Positions 55,026 through 64,000 of a DNA stretch of 64,000 bases are shown piece by piece. The notes below the pieces were generated by a model that did no database searches, had not been told where the DNA came from, and saw nothing but the letters and a program-made list of their open reading frames with translations. Source of the DNA: Ramazzottius varieornatus (lineage: Eukaryota > Tardigrada > Eutardigrada > Parachela > Ramazzottiidae); the NCBI GenBank assembly GCA_001949185.1, contig BDGG01000001.1, positions 8,217,067 to 8,281,066 of the forward strand, given 5' to 3'. Numbering within the stretch: the stretch's first letter is position 1; the number at the start of each line of letters is the position of its first letter. A program made the position numbers and the translations under genes.

Positions 55026-55559
55026 TTTGCGTTTGACTTTGCTAAACGTTAACGGATCTGTTTCTATAGATCATCTCGTCTTTAAAAGCCAGTCAAGATG
55101 CGACCACCGGATTGATCATGAGCTACCGCATCTGCCTGTGGGTGACCATCTCCTGTCTCAAAATATTGCTAATAATAGCAGACAGAAGCAACTGCGGTGA
55201 TTAGCCTTGCCGCAGGCATAATTTGGCACGACATTTTTCACCAGTGCCGCTCTGCAACTTGAAACTTCATCTGCCATTGCGGCCCAAAATACTGAGCCTA
55301 TGGTCAACCAAACAATCAAGATTGGGATGCGAGCCGCACTGCAGCACATTTAGAGACATTGCGTGGTATCAATGCTTCCGGTGTAATCAGCTGTTCGCCT
55401 TGCAAACCTGCTACAGAAGGTTTTGTACCGATCCCGTTCTGTCTGATGATGTTGCACGTGACAGCCCAGCTACATCTGTGATAGTGCCTTTCACACGAAA
55501 TTGAAATCAGCGCAGAAACACCTGTTGCTTGTTTCCGAGGCGAACAGCTGATCGCACAG

Positions 55560-56372
55560 GTAGTACTGTGTTCTCTCCATGGTTCTGCGCAGTCACATGA
55601 CTGACCCATAATATAATCCTCGGCCATAACCGTTTTTTGTGAGGATGCCAGTTTTGGAGGTATTACCAGATAAACACGTCCTTTCCGAGGTAGTTCGCAT
55701 ACAAATACCTCCCTCCTGAGAATAGGACTTTGCTGTTTTTTCTTGCTGGCGTGACGCATACGTCACACGTTTGCTCTCGGAGAAGACGGGTCTGAAACCC
55801 TGACCGTCTAGTCTTTTCCGAAGCTGTTGTCTCTCAAAACACCGTCTGTTCTGAGATGGCTGACCACACAAAACGGTTTTTGCGCATTTCCGGTCCAATT
55901 TCCGAATGTCAACCAATAGCACTAAAAATTCACGCCACTGGGAAATTCGTCTGGTTGACTTTGTTTGCCGAGCTTTCAGACATTTTCCGATACTCCGAGT
56001 GGCCAAAAACGGTTGTCATCCTGGTGTCGGTCAATGAATATGGAAATTTTATTCATTTCATTGATCTGCTCAGAAAGGATTCGACTTTGGGCGGATACAT
56101 GGCTCCGGAAAAGACTAGACGGTCAAAGCTTTAGAGCCGTCTTATTTGGGGATGAACGCGTGACGTATACGTTACGTCAGCAAGAAAAATGACGAAGTCC
56201 CATTCTCAGAAGGGACGTGTTTATCTCGGAAAGGACGTGTTTATCTGGTGATATCTCCATAAAACTGGCATCCTCACCAAAAACGGTTACACTCGGGTAC
56301 TAATGACTGAACCTTGATCACCCCGGGCCTCTCATGTGACTGCGGAGAACCATCGAGCAAATAGAGTACTAG
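55560..56372. mobile_element. Very long foldback element, arms of about 270 bp
   Basis: The left arm (55560-55830) and right arm (about 56095-56372) mirror each other through many shared words: GATGGTTCT/ATGGTTCTGCGCAGTCACATGA, AACCGTTTTT, GTGAGGATGCCAGTTTT, GATAAACACGTCCTTTCCGA, TTTTTCTTGCTG, GACCGTCTAGTCTTTTCCG. The middle of about 265 bp contains a partial family A sequence at 55925-55980. No transposase frame. Confidence 0.85.
55925..55980. repeat. Partial family A sequence inside a foldback element
   Basis: TTCACGCCACTGGGAAATTC, then GACTTTGTTTGCCGAGCTTT: the right half of family A. It is the only recognised copy outside an intron. Confidence 0.55.
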
Positions 56373-56502
56373 GAGGAATTGCGTATTTTACCACCCTACG
56401 TCCCGCCTCTTCGTCTTTATGGTTCGATTGACCAAAGGCTTAATACATTGGCCGTAATGTCTTTTTTCCACATTTGTCACGCTACCACCAGTAAATTGTT
56501 TT

Positions 56503-56641
56503 GTATACTGTACTACCGAGGTACCGTACACACGGCCAGGCGTACGTTTTACATCCCCGCTATACGTGCTGTAAACTGAGCTACTCTACCCGGGGGTGCA
56601 CGGCATACGGCCGGCCGTGTGTATCTCGGTAGTACAGTACA
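56503..56641. repeat. Short palindromic element
   Basis: TACTGTACTACCGAGGTACC near the left end and its near complement (TATCTCGGTAGTACAGTAC) at the right. ACACACGGCC / GGCCGTGTGT lie just inside. About 139 bp; MITE-like. Confidence 0.7.
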
Positions 56642-57618
56642 TCGGTTGAACTAGTGGCGCCCCCTTTCGACTCTATAGTAGTGAAGCTGCAATCCAAGCG
56701 ACTGAGCTGCCGCCATTCTTCCATCATCAGAAGTACACGAATAACGAGAAAGTTCGAGCCACTAAAACGTTTGGATCAGACGGAAAGACTGCAGAAAGGA
56801 GAGTTCAACTTTAGAAAATTGTCAGAAAGTGCAGTGGTGTGAATTTTACACGTACATACAGTATAGGCAAATAAGGTACTCTAAAAGGGGACAGTGCTAG
56901 AATCGAGTTTTTGACTGGTGACGTAAGAACTTCGGCTCGAAGAAATCCGCTGGTCAAGCTGCAGTTCGCGTCGCCAGATTTCAGCTTGATCAGCTTATTG
57001 CTTCTTACGTCACAGTTGCTTAAGCTTGTTTGCCTACACTGTACATGATATCGTTCCGCTGTTTCGAAACGGTTGGCCCAAACTGTTCACTCCCCCAAAC
57101 TTTCTCATCATACGTATTCCATTCACGGAATATGACCAGTTTCGTTCCTCCCTTTTCAATGTTTCACAAATTTTTGTGCTTGCATTTCTGCAACTACAGT
57201 TCAACGTCCGCATTACTTCCCTGCTGTATATATTTATGTTATGGAGGGATGTTGGCATAAGGGTATCCCGACCTAATATAATTTTGATTTAATAAGCCGA
57301 GCTGCCGAAGTTCGAATATAATCTTAATATAATATGTCGCGACCTCGGAGCATCTAATATGATGTTAATACTGTATATCATCTTGTTTCGTCGGGTGCCT
57401 ATTATGATATATTATAAAACATCTGATCGGCGTGTGAAAACAGCAAGGGAACTTTCCTCCTCAGTCCTAATATCGCTCTGGTGTCACCGAAGCCAGGGAA
57501 CTTTCCGTCTTACATACTTTTATCATCTGACCAGATCTTCTTCAGATCCAGCAACAGATAGACCACAATTCCAAGAATATATCTTCGAACCGTCGAGCAA
57601 AAAACACACCGAAACAGA

Positions 57619-58008
57619 TTAGTCATCTATACCAGGAAGATGAGCGATGTTACGCAGACAAAGCACTTTTCCTTCCAAATGGCGTCCAGCCAGCCTTTTC
57701 GCCTTCCCTATGGTCGATAGGGTGGCAATGGCGAAAACGCGCTCCTGCATACTCGATGCAGCTGGAATCGCCAGTATGTCGAGTGCGAGGCGGCTCGAAA
57801 GAGGAAACTTTCCGCTTGCAGATATCCAGAATTCTTCCGGATTGCTGTCGATTTGGTCTGTCAAACACATGGGTATCTCCATGGCTGCAGCTCCCTTCGT
57901 CACCTTCTTCCGATTCACAGCGTTTTTGTCCACTGCTGTCTCTTCTGCTTGATGGTGGTGGAACTCCCTTCTTTTCAGCCATGCTGGTATCCTCGTACTA
58001 TCCTGCAA
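57619..58008 (-). pseudogene. hAT transposase C-terminal dimerisation domain fragment
   Basis: Minus-strand frame with FWISASGKFPLSSRLALDIL, then AIPAASSMQERVFAIATLST and the closing LEGKVLCLRNIAHL. This is the hATC motif (P.La..aL.ILaiPaSSa.sER.FS) found at the C-terminus of hAT transposases. The RNase H-like catalytic part is missing. It could be the source family for hAT-type MITEs, but no link to 17754-18270 is shown. Confidence 0.8.
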
Positions 58009-58055
58009 TTTCTAGAGACACACAATGCGTTCGAAAGCGCAAAACAAAGCTGGAA

Positions 58056-58342
58056 TAGACTTGCTGGAAATTCTCAGTTTCTGGCGAATTTGGCGAACGA
58101 AGGAACAGGTGTCGAGCGCAGGTGTGCAGTGAGCATCAAAACATGACGGCACGCACCTAAAAACAGCGGTTCCGTCACCGTTTGACTTGATTGAATTCAC
58201 TCGAACGCTGAACAACTACAAGACTGCTTGGTTGACGAGAATTTGCACTGCGTGCATTCAGCCGGTAAACAGGCTGAGCAAAGCAGTCGAATTGAGCCAA
58301 TCGCAGATTTACTCAAGAAATGGAGAATTTTCAGCAACTCTA
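58056..58342. mobile_element. Family B MITE, copy 2 (pair with 6331-6618)
   Basis: Same orientation and nearly the same sequence as 6331-6618. Visible differences are single-base changes and a 3-base indel near GTAAACAGGCTGAGC versus GTAAAGAGAGGCTGAAC. TIR start AGACTTGCTGG, end CAGCAACTCT. Confidence 0.85.
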
Positions 58343-58349
58343 ACCTGGA

Positions 58350-59302
58350 GAAGCAGACAGCCTCGCTCTCAGCAATGAGCATTTCGAGTATGCAGGTGGA
58401 TCGCCGGACTCATGAACCTGCACTTTCCAATCAAACGACGTTACAATCAATGTATTGCCCTGAACGCTGATCAATATCCGCTGATGTGCAGGTGCGTGAT
58501 GCGTTATGATCCAACCCAACACCGCACTGTGCAGAGTCGCACGCTTTCGCTTGACGCAAATCAGGCCTTATTTCAACCAACCAAAGCCGAAATCGCATGT
58601 GAATAATTTTGATATAGAGCGCACAGCGATTTGATTTTAATGTAATACATTCAGCTCTGGCTTCCATGTAATATAATACTAATAAATATCCTGCTTCGGT
58701 CGAGGCATCTAATAAATTTTGATATAATATATTAGATGCAAAGAGCATCTAATGAGTTCTAATTTAATATTATATTCATATATGCCAACATCAATATTAA
58801 ATATGGACAATGTGAGCTACCGTTTCATGGTATGCTTGAAACGGTGTGGTTACGGTTATGAGCCATACTTTCTATCCAGTACATACACGCCGACGAAGTT
58901 TGGGCCAGTTGAAAGTATCGGCCAGACGGAGAAAAGACGGCAAACTTGGATTGTAATATAAGCCAGAAGCGAAAAACATAGCGCAGTGAATTTTCACCCA
59001 AGTGGACAGTGGCCGTCAGCTGATCAGCTGTTGAGTTTCGTGGATGAATGCTGCAAATTTTTCGTTTGCAGTCATATCCGATTATCGAACTGCCGTTCAC
59101 ACTTCCATCTTTATGAGTCGTTTTAGAATGTTTGTTCCGGCAAAAAAGAAACTGATACATAAGGCGATATGCTTCGAGCCGCTCGTTGCGATGCCCATCA
59201 TGTGTATGTACATTAATGATTCTCACTTCTTTACGTTAAACTAACGATTTTTACATGGTTAAGCGAGATGGTTCGTGGTTTGCGTATAGCAAGGGCATAC
59301 GT
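58350..59302. other. No gene recognised
   Basis: Contains AT-rich AATATAATACTAATAAATAT sequence (58660-58790). The minus-strand frame 58825-59226 has no domain. Confidence 0.4.
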
Positions 59303-59560
59303 CATCTGAGGACTGTCAAGATAGAACCCTAAATGCTGAATTCATCTCAACTGATCAGGAAACAACTTTCTGTGTTTTCGCCCCAGGGTTCTCATATGGC
59401 AAACCCAAACTTCAGAATTTTTTGCCAACTTCTCTGTGTGCGGCCTTTTACGGCATTTTCAGGTTCGATGCAGCTTTTTTTGCTCTACAAGATAGGCCAA
59501 TAAAAGCTCTTTTCGGAACTTTTGCAATATTTTGGGTTCTATCCTGACAGTCCTCATCTG
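59303..59560. mobile_element. Family E MITE with 30-bp TIRs
   Basis: Left end CATCTGAGGACTGTCAAGAT then AGAACCC (59303-59333). The right end (59531-59560) is its near complement: TTTGGGTTCT, ATCCTGACAG, TCCTCATCTG. About 258 bp, non-coding. Confidence 0.8.
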
Positions 59561-59910
59561 GCAAAACGTTAAGCTCTGTTTCATCTACCGGTGCGTAGTA
59601 CTTTTGGTAGCCTGGCCGCGCCATCGTTCATCTTTCCCGAAATCTGAAACGGCCATAATTTTTGTTTAGCTCGTGGGAAGCGAATGGCCGTTACAGAAAG
59701 TTGAGATCAGCTCTTGGTCATCCCGCTACGAGGGAAGATCGGCTGATAGGATCTCTAGTACCCGTTATGTATGGCCCTGTACGCAGTCGTATGCGTAAAT
59801 CATGCCTGTGAGTACAGCCGTTAAGACTGCGATCAGCTGATTTGAGTTTCGTGCAGTCAGGCACTGTATTCATTGTACGTTTCACCATCTTGTCTTTCCC
59901 TAAAATAATA

Positions 59911-60177
59911 ATGGCGTCCCCAGTTGAGTTTAAAATTAACCTCGAGAAGCTGTGGAAGATACTAGGACAAAGCTATTTTGAGTCGAGCAAGTTCGGACTT
60001 TCTAGTCTCACTGGACGCCGAAAAGCGATCGCGCTGCTCGTGGATCGGTCTCCGCGGACAATAGAAGGTGTTACTCGGAGCTGGGATCTGGTGAGTGGAC
60101 CTCCCAAGAATGCTGCCACAGACTCGCAAGACGAGGACGGCACAGCCGAGACATTTTCCGCAAGCTGCACAACCTGA
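59911..60177 (+). CDS. Small hypothetical protein
   Basis: 88 codons from ATG 59911 (MASPVEFKINLEKLWKILGQ), then a basic helix (LTGRRKAIALLVDRSPRTIE). It could be a DNA-binding helix pair or a first exon, since an acceptor-like CCGCAG follows at 60181-60186. Not recognised; it lies just outside the Harbinger element. Confidence 0.3.
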   Translation: MASPVEFKINLEKLWKILGQSYFESSKFGLSSLTGRRKAIALLVDRSPRTIEGVTRSWDLVSGPPKNAATDSQDEDGTAETFSASCTT

Positions 60178-60850
60178 TTCCCGCAGGTTGCCACATACGG
60201 CACTAAACGAAAAAGGTAAGGCGAAAGACCGAGCGGAGAAAGCTGAGTAATGGACCGTTCGTACTCAAGAACGTTTGTTGCAGCCGCAGAACTTTCGCCG
60301 CTGGAAGTGCGAACGATGACGTCACCAGAAAAACGTTTTTACTGCTGTCTTCTGTTGCCGACGCGTAAGGGTGTAAGGGTCACGAATGGGTCATAACGCC
60401 GAGTGGAATAGATTCAGAAAAACGCCTGCCTATTCATCAGAGGAATTGCAAAGCATACGAAGAAATCCAAGAAACGAATCCATTAAAAATTGTTTAAAAT
60501 TCAACCGATAGTCAATTCATTTGTGGCTCACGAAACGAAGGGAGGTTCGTTTGTTTGCCACGAGAGAAATTGTCAGTCAGTTTGAGTCGGTCAATAATAG
60601 AGACCTTGCAAAATTCACGAGACGGGTCAAACAAACGACAACTAATCATTTTTGAAAATGGTGGTTTAAAAATGCTTTAGTTCAAACCCACCAGAGGTTG
60701 CAAACTGCGCGGGACTTTTTACGACTAACGAACAATCCACTAAATCAAAATTCAAATTTGCTCTGGACGAGAAATTGTATTAATTTCATATCAGCTTTTG
60801 GTCCAGCCGTACATTCTTCGTTTCCGACATAAACTTTTAGACCATTCGGC

Positions 60851-61289
60851 ATGGATAAGAAGCTACTTGTGGCCATGTGTGAGGAGGGCGATATAGACGA
60901 GGAAGAGCTCGTCCATCTATCTCAGCTGTCGGAGCAAGCGAAAATGCGGCCTGGTGATTTTGACCTTGACACCATATCTAACCAAGTGTGCCTCGAAGAC
61001 TTTCGCTTTTCCAAATCTCAACTTTTCCTGCTGCAACATGCCTTAGAGATTCCGGACATCATGTACACCGATAGCCATCACATCATACCGGGGATGGAAG
61101 CACTTTGTCTGTTGTTGAAGAGGCTCGCGTTCCCTAATCGCCTCTGTGACCTGGAAAAGATTTTCGGCAGGAATCGTACCGTTTTATCGCGCTGTTTCAA
61201 TCATACTCTGAAATACGTTCACGACAAGTTCTGCGGGCGACTGGAAACTCCTGTACAACCATGGATTGACGCCGATACTCTGGAGTTAT
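60851..61289 (+). CDS. Harbinger DDE nuclease (HARBI1-like), 3' part lost in gap
   Basis: Starts MDKKLLVAMCEEGDIDEEEL. The HARBI N-terminal region follows: FRFSKSQLFLLQHALEIPDI, PGMEALCLLLKRLAFPNRLC, then DLEKIFGRNRTVLSRCFNHT, the helix-turn-helix preceding the DDE fold, and LETPVQPWIDADTLE. The catalytic core lies in the gap at 61290-62153. The frame is intact over 146 codons. Transposes the element together with its Myb-like partner, by analogy with the family. Confidence 0.85.
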
Positions 61290-62153
61290 NNNNNNNNNNN
61301 NNNNNNNNNNNNNNNNNNNNNNNNNNNNNNNNNNNNNNNNNNNNNNNNNNNNNNNNNNNNNNNNNNNNNNNNNNNNNNNNNNNNNNNNNNNNNNNNNNNN
61401 NNNNNNNNNNNNNNNNNNNNNNNNNNNNNNNNNNNNNNNNNNNNNNNNNNNNNNNNNNNNNNNNNNNNNNNNNNNNNNNNNNNNNNNNNNNNNNNNNNNN
61501 NNNNNNNNNNNNNNNNNNNNNNNNNNNNNNNNNNNNNNNNNNNNNNNNNNNNNNNNNNNNNNNNNNNNNNNNNNNNNNNNNNNNNNNNNNNNNNNNNNNN
61601 NNNNNNNNNNNNNNNNNNNNNNNNNNNNNNNNNNNNNNNNNNNNNNNNNNNNNNNNNNNNNNNNNNNNNNNNNNNNNNNNNNNNNNNNNNNNNNNNNNNN
61701 NNNNNNNNNNNNNNNNNNNNNNNNNNNNNNNNNNNNNNNNNNNNNNNNNNNNNNNNNNNNNNNNNNNNNNNNNNNNNNNNNNNNNNNNNNNNNNNNNNNN
61801 NNNNNNNNNNNNNNNNNNNNNNNNNNNNNNNNNNNNNNNNNNNNNNNNNNNNNNNNNNNNNNNNNNNNNNNNNNNNNNNNNNNNNNNNNNNNNNNNNNNN
61901 NNNNNNNNNNNNNNNNNNNNNNNNNNNNNNNNNNNNNNNNNNNNNNNNNNNNNNNNNNNNNNNNNNNNNNNNNNNNNNNNNNNNNNNNNNNNNNNNNNNN
62001 NNNNNNNNNNNNNNNNNNNNNNNNNNNNNNNNNNNNNNNNNNNNNNNNNNNNNNNNNNNNNNNNNNNNNNNNNNNNNNNNNNNNNNNNNNNNNNNNNNNN
62101 NNNNNNNNNNNNNNNNNNNNNNNNNNNNNNNNNNNNNNNNNNNNNNNNNNNNN
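61290..62153. other. Assembly gap (864 N)
   Basis: Undetermined bases. It covers the catalytic 3' half of the nuclease gene and the 3' end of the Myb-like gene. Frames reported across it have no meaning. Confidence 0.99.
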
Positions 62154-63095
62154 AGTTCAAATCGTCGTGCCTTTTCAGCGTCTTCCATCCGCAGCTTGTC
62201 CCTGTCAAATTCCAGCAGTTCTCTTCGGACACTCCGTTCAGCAGCGTTGTCCAGCATCGTTTCGCGATGCATCTTCAGCTTGATTTCTAGTTCCTTCACT
62301 TGCTGCGCTTTCTTAAGTTCCAAGTATTCGTCGACAGGTTCCGTTTTACGTTTCTTGTACGGCGCAACTAGATGTAACTTCTTTGGGCTTGGTTTCTTTC
62401 TCACTGGTGAGCCACCGTCCTGTTCATCCGCTGTGTCCGACTCTAAACGCAGAAACAAAATTTGAAAAGTATGGTACTTTGTGAGTAGAAATCGAGGGAC
62501 TCATATGCTGAGCATACTGTGAACTGGGGTGATTACTATATTGTATAACACATGATGAATCAAAGCTCAAACCAATCAATCAACATATACCGTTAATCAA
62601 GACAGTGCGCTTTCTGATGGTGGCCAAGGCATCTTTCTGAATGGTCTGTACCAGCACTTTGCTTTGCTCTTCCTTCTCCTTCTCAGCGCTGGCATTGTTC
62701 GTAGTAAAGTCTTCTTGTTCGATAAGGCTGTTCAGTAAGGTGTCTACTTCAGACAGGACAAGCGATCCGACTCCTGTAACTTTCTTTTCCGAATCGATAC
62801 GACGAGCTTTCATCAACACCTTGACTCTTTCCCTGCAACGGCGATCGTCGAAGGTTTCACCTTTGAAGTGGTCAGTCATCTCCACGGCTATCAAGCATCA
62901 GCTTTCCTTACGCTTGTTTAGGCTGTGACGGAATGGATTTTCTTTACTGGTAACACGCAAGAGCTGCGTATCCATACGCGACTGATAATCCACTGCAGTC
63001 TTCGCGGAAGTTTCTTTCTCCATCCTCTCGGCTTCTTTGTCGGCAGCAGATTTCTTCGGTGGTCGACCACGCTTCTTCTTTGTCGACTCCGCCAT
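62154..63095 (-). CDS. Myb/trihelix-like partner protein of the Harbinger element
   Basis: Starts MAESTKKKRGRPPKKSAADK with an AT-hook (RGRPPK), a nuclear DNA-binding motif. Exons on the minus strand: 62912-63095, 62591-62887 and 62154-62442 (3' end in the gap). The first two are joined only if a 24-nt intron (62888-62911, GTAAGG to TAG) is removed; phases then agree. The trihelix/SANT-like region is ENPFRHSLNKPVEMTDHF, then KGETFDDRRCRERVKVLMKA. The C-terminal coiled coil is LELKKAQQVKELEIKLKMHR then SVRRELLEFDRDKLRMED. Together with the nuclease it forms the usual Harbinger gene pair, which acts by importing and targeting the nuclease. Confidence 0.8.
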
Positions 63096-63540
63096 GCTCC
63101 ACCTAGATGTGTGAGTGAGAAGACACGGAACAACAAGATTCAAAACCAGTTATCTTCAGAAAAGACTGAAATGAAATTGAGCATAAAAAATAGTGGTACT
63201 GGCAAAGAGTTTGCAGGCAGTAATAAGGCCACCAAGTTAAAAAAGTGTAGGCAAGCAAGCACTTTTGATTGCTTGCTTGATCGTTCTGACGGTCCGACGC
63301 TAACCGGGCACAATTCACGGTTGTCTACGGCTGCTGCCAGCAAAAGCAATTATTCACGGGTATTAGTGCTCATTACAAATCGACGGAGAATTTCCTTCGT
63401 GATTCACGAACGAAACCCCCATTCGTTTCGTGAATAGCGACATGAATTACAAATTCAAAATGTTTAAACATTTTTAATAGCAATCGTTTCGTTTGAAGCT
63501 TCGTTTGTTTGACCCGTCTCGTGAATTTTGCAAGGTCTCT

Positions 63541-64000
63541 AATATCCTCGAGTAATCCTTCAGCTGGCAGATGCCGTAGAGGAACGTAATTCGTGCCCGG
63601 CTAGCGTGGGGCTTCCGTTCCGGACAATCAAACGATCAAAATGCATTTTGGCCAGCTTTTCTTTAACTTGGTGGGCTAATTACTGCCAAGCAGTTCACCA
63701 TGGCGGACTTGAATTCCTTTCACCCGTCGTTTCGCGCAGAGTGGTGCTAGCTTTGCAACTTCTGAAAGATTCTAACGAACGCTTTCCGAAACAATAATTT
63801 TTAAAATCCATTAGTGCTTGTTTTTTAAATTCTTCTATTAGTTTTGCAATTCCCCTATTCAGGCGCACGGACGCGAGTGCTCATGCGATGTATGTACTGT
63901 ATTCAGGGTCTCAGTATGACTTGGCCGATTTTTGGGGGGTAACTTTGAAGTTTCTTTCTGTGTTCGTCCTGGGACTTTTCGATTAGTTTCGAAAAAGTAT
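63541..64000. other. No gene recognised
   Basis: Right flank of the Harbinger element; only a 63-codon frame without features. Confidence 0.45.

Larger units (their letters stand above)
57248..58792. mobile_element. Possible hAT element remnant bounded by 12-bp inverted ends and AATATAAT tracts
   Basis: GATGTTGGCATA at 57248-57259 and its exact complement at 58781-58792. Both are followed inward by AT-rich AATATAAT/CATCTAATA tracts. The interval includes a hAT transposase tail and a family B MITE. The 12-bp ends alone could be chance. Confidence 0.4.
60599..63540. mobile_element. PIF/Harbinger DNA transposon with two genes
   Basis: Perfect 40-bp terminal inverted repeats: left 60599-60638 begins AGAGACCTTGCAAAATTCAC, right 63501-63540 is the exact complement. 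The element is flanked by AAT on both sides, consistent with the 3-bp duplication of this superfamily. Inside are a nuclease gene (plus) and a Myb/trihelix-like gene (minus) in convergent order, the standard two-gene layout. An 864-N gap removes the middle. Identical TIRs suggest recent activity. Confidence 0.9.

Noticed and set aside
55158-55349. Minus-strand frame with a signal-like start (possible small secreted peptide)
   Set aside because: Only a hydrophobic stretch and scattered Cys; no splice or family support, and it abuts a foldback repeat.
60851-62465. Very long open frames (up to 479 codons) on both strands
   Set aside because: They run through the 864-N gap, where no stop can be called. 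Only the parts outside the gap are real.
1-64000. tRNA and rRNA genes
   Set aside because: Scanned for T-loop words such as GGTTCGAATCC and for rRNA-like blocks; those found were in coding exons or lacked a cloverleaf.

Overview
This is a eukaryotic, almost certainly invertebrate animal, genomic window. Genes have GT-AG introns, mostly 50-250 nt. The recognisable proteins are animal ones: Discs large with L27 and PDZ domains, calcineurin B, Golgi pH regulator (GPHR/GPR89), mitochondrial ribosomal proteins mL54 and mS27, cornichon, a Ly6-type GPI protein and a CASD1-like sialate O-acetyltransferase fragment. The species cannot be named from the sequence. There are two assembly gaps (50 N at 10356, 864 N at 61290) and several single-base frame breaks. 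Some of these breaks look like homopolymer errors, others like real decay.

Layout. 0-5 kb: Discs large (minus, 3' end cut by the window edge) and calcineurin B (minus). 5-9.8 kb: a BTB-domain fragment, then an intronless membrane-anchored DXD glycosyltransferase with its own TATA box. 10-12.9 kb: gap, simple repeat and unrecognised open stretches. 13-16.5 kb: a multi-exon RNA-binding protein ending in a RING finger. 16.8-18.3 kb: an atypical Ras-like GTPase and a 517-bp hAT-type non-autonomous element with perfect terminal repeats and an 8-bp target duplication. 18.7-26.8 kb: decayed coding remnants, a long foldback repeat and a pogo/CENPB-like transposase relic. 27.4-34.2 kb: the densest conserved block (GPHR, mL54, mS27). 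34.4-38 kb: an ORF1-like retroelement gene and a dead DDE transposon. 38.3-43 kb: cornichon, a secreted PAN-like protein and a Ly6-like protein. 43-50 kb: LINE reverse-transcriptase fragment, MITEs, a BEN-like nuclear protein and a CACTA-type fragment. 52-59.6 kb: foldback repeats, the CASD1-like fragment and a hAT transposase tail. 60.6-63.5 kb: a PIF/Harbinger element with both partner genes between 40-bp perfect terminal inverted repeats.

The host genes are ordinary housekeeping and do not form one pathway, apart from the two adjacent mitoribosomal genes. The unusual content lies in three places. One small inverted-repeat family sits almost only inside introns of these genes. Several candidate introns are only 22-31 nt long. 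A very large variety of DNA transposons and foldback elements is packed between and within the genes.
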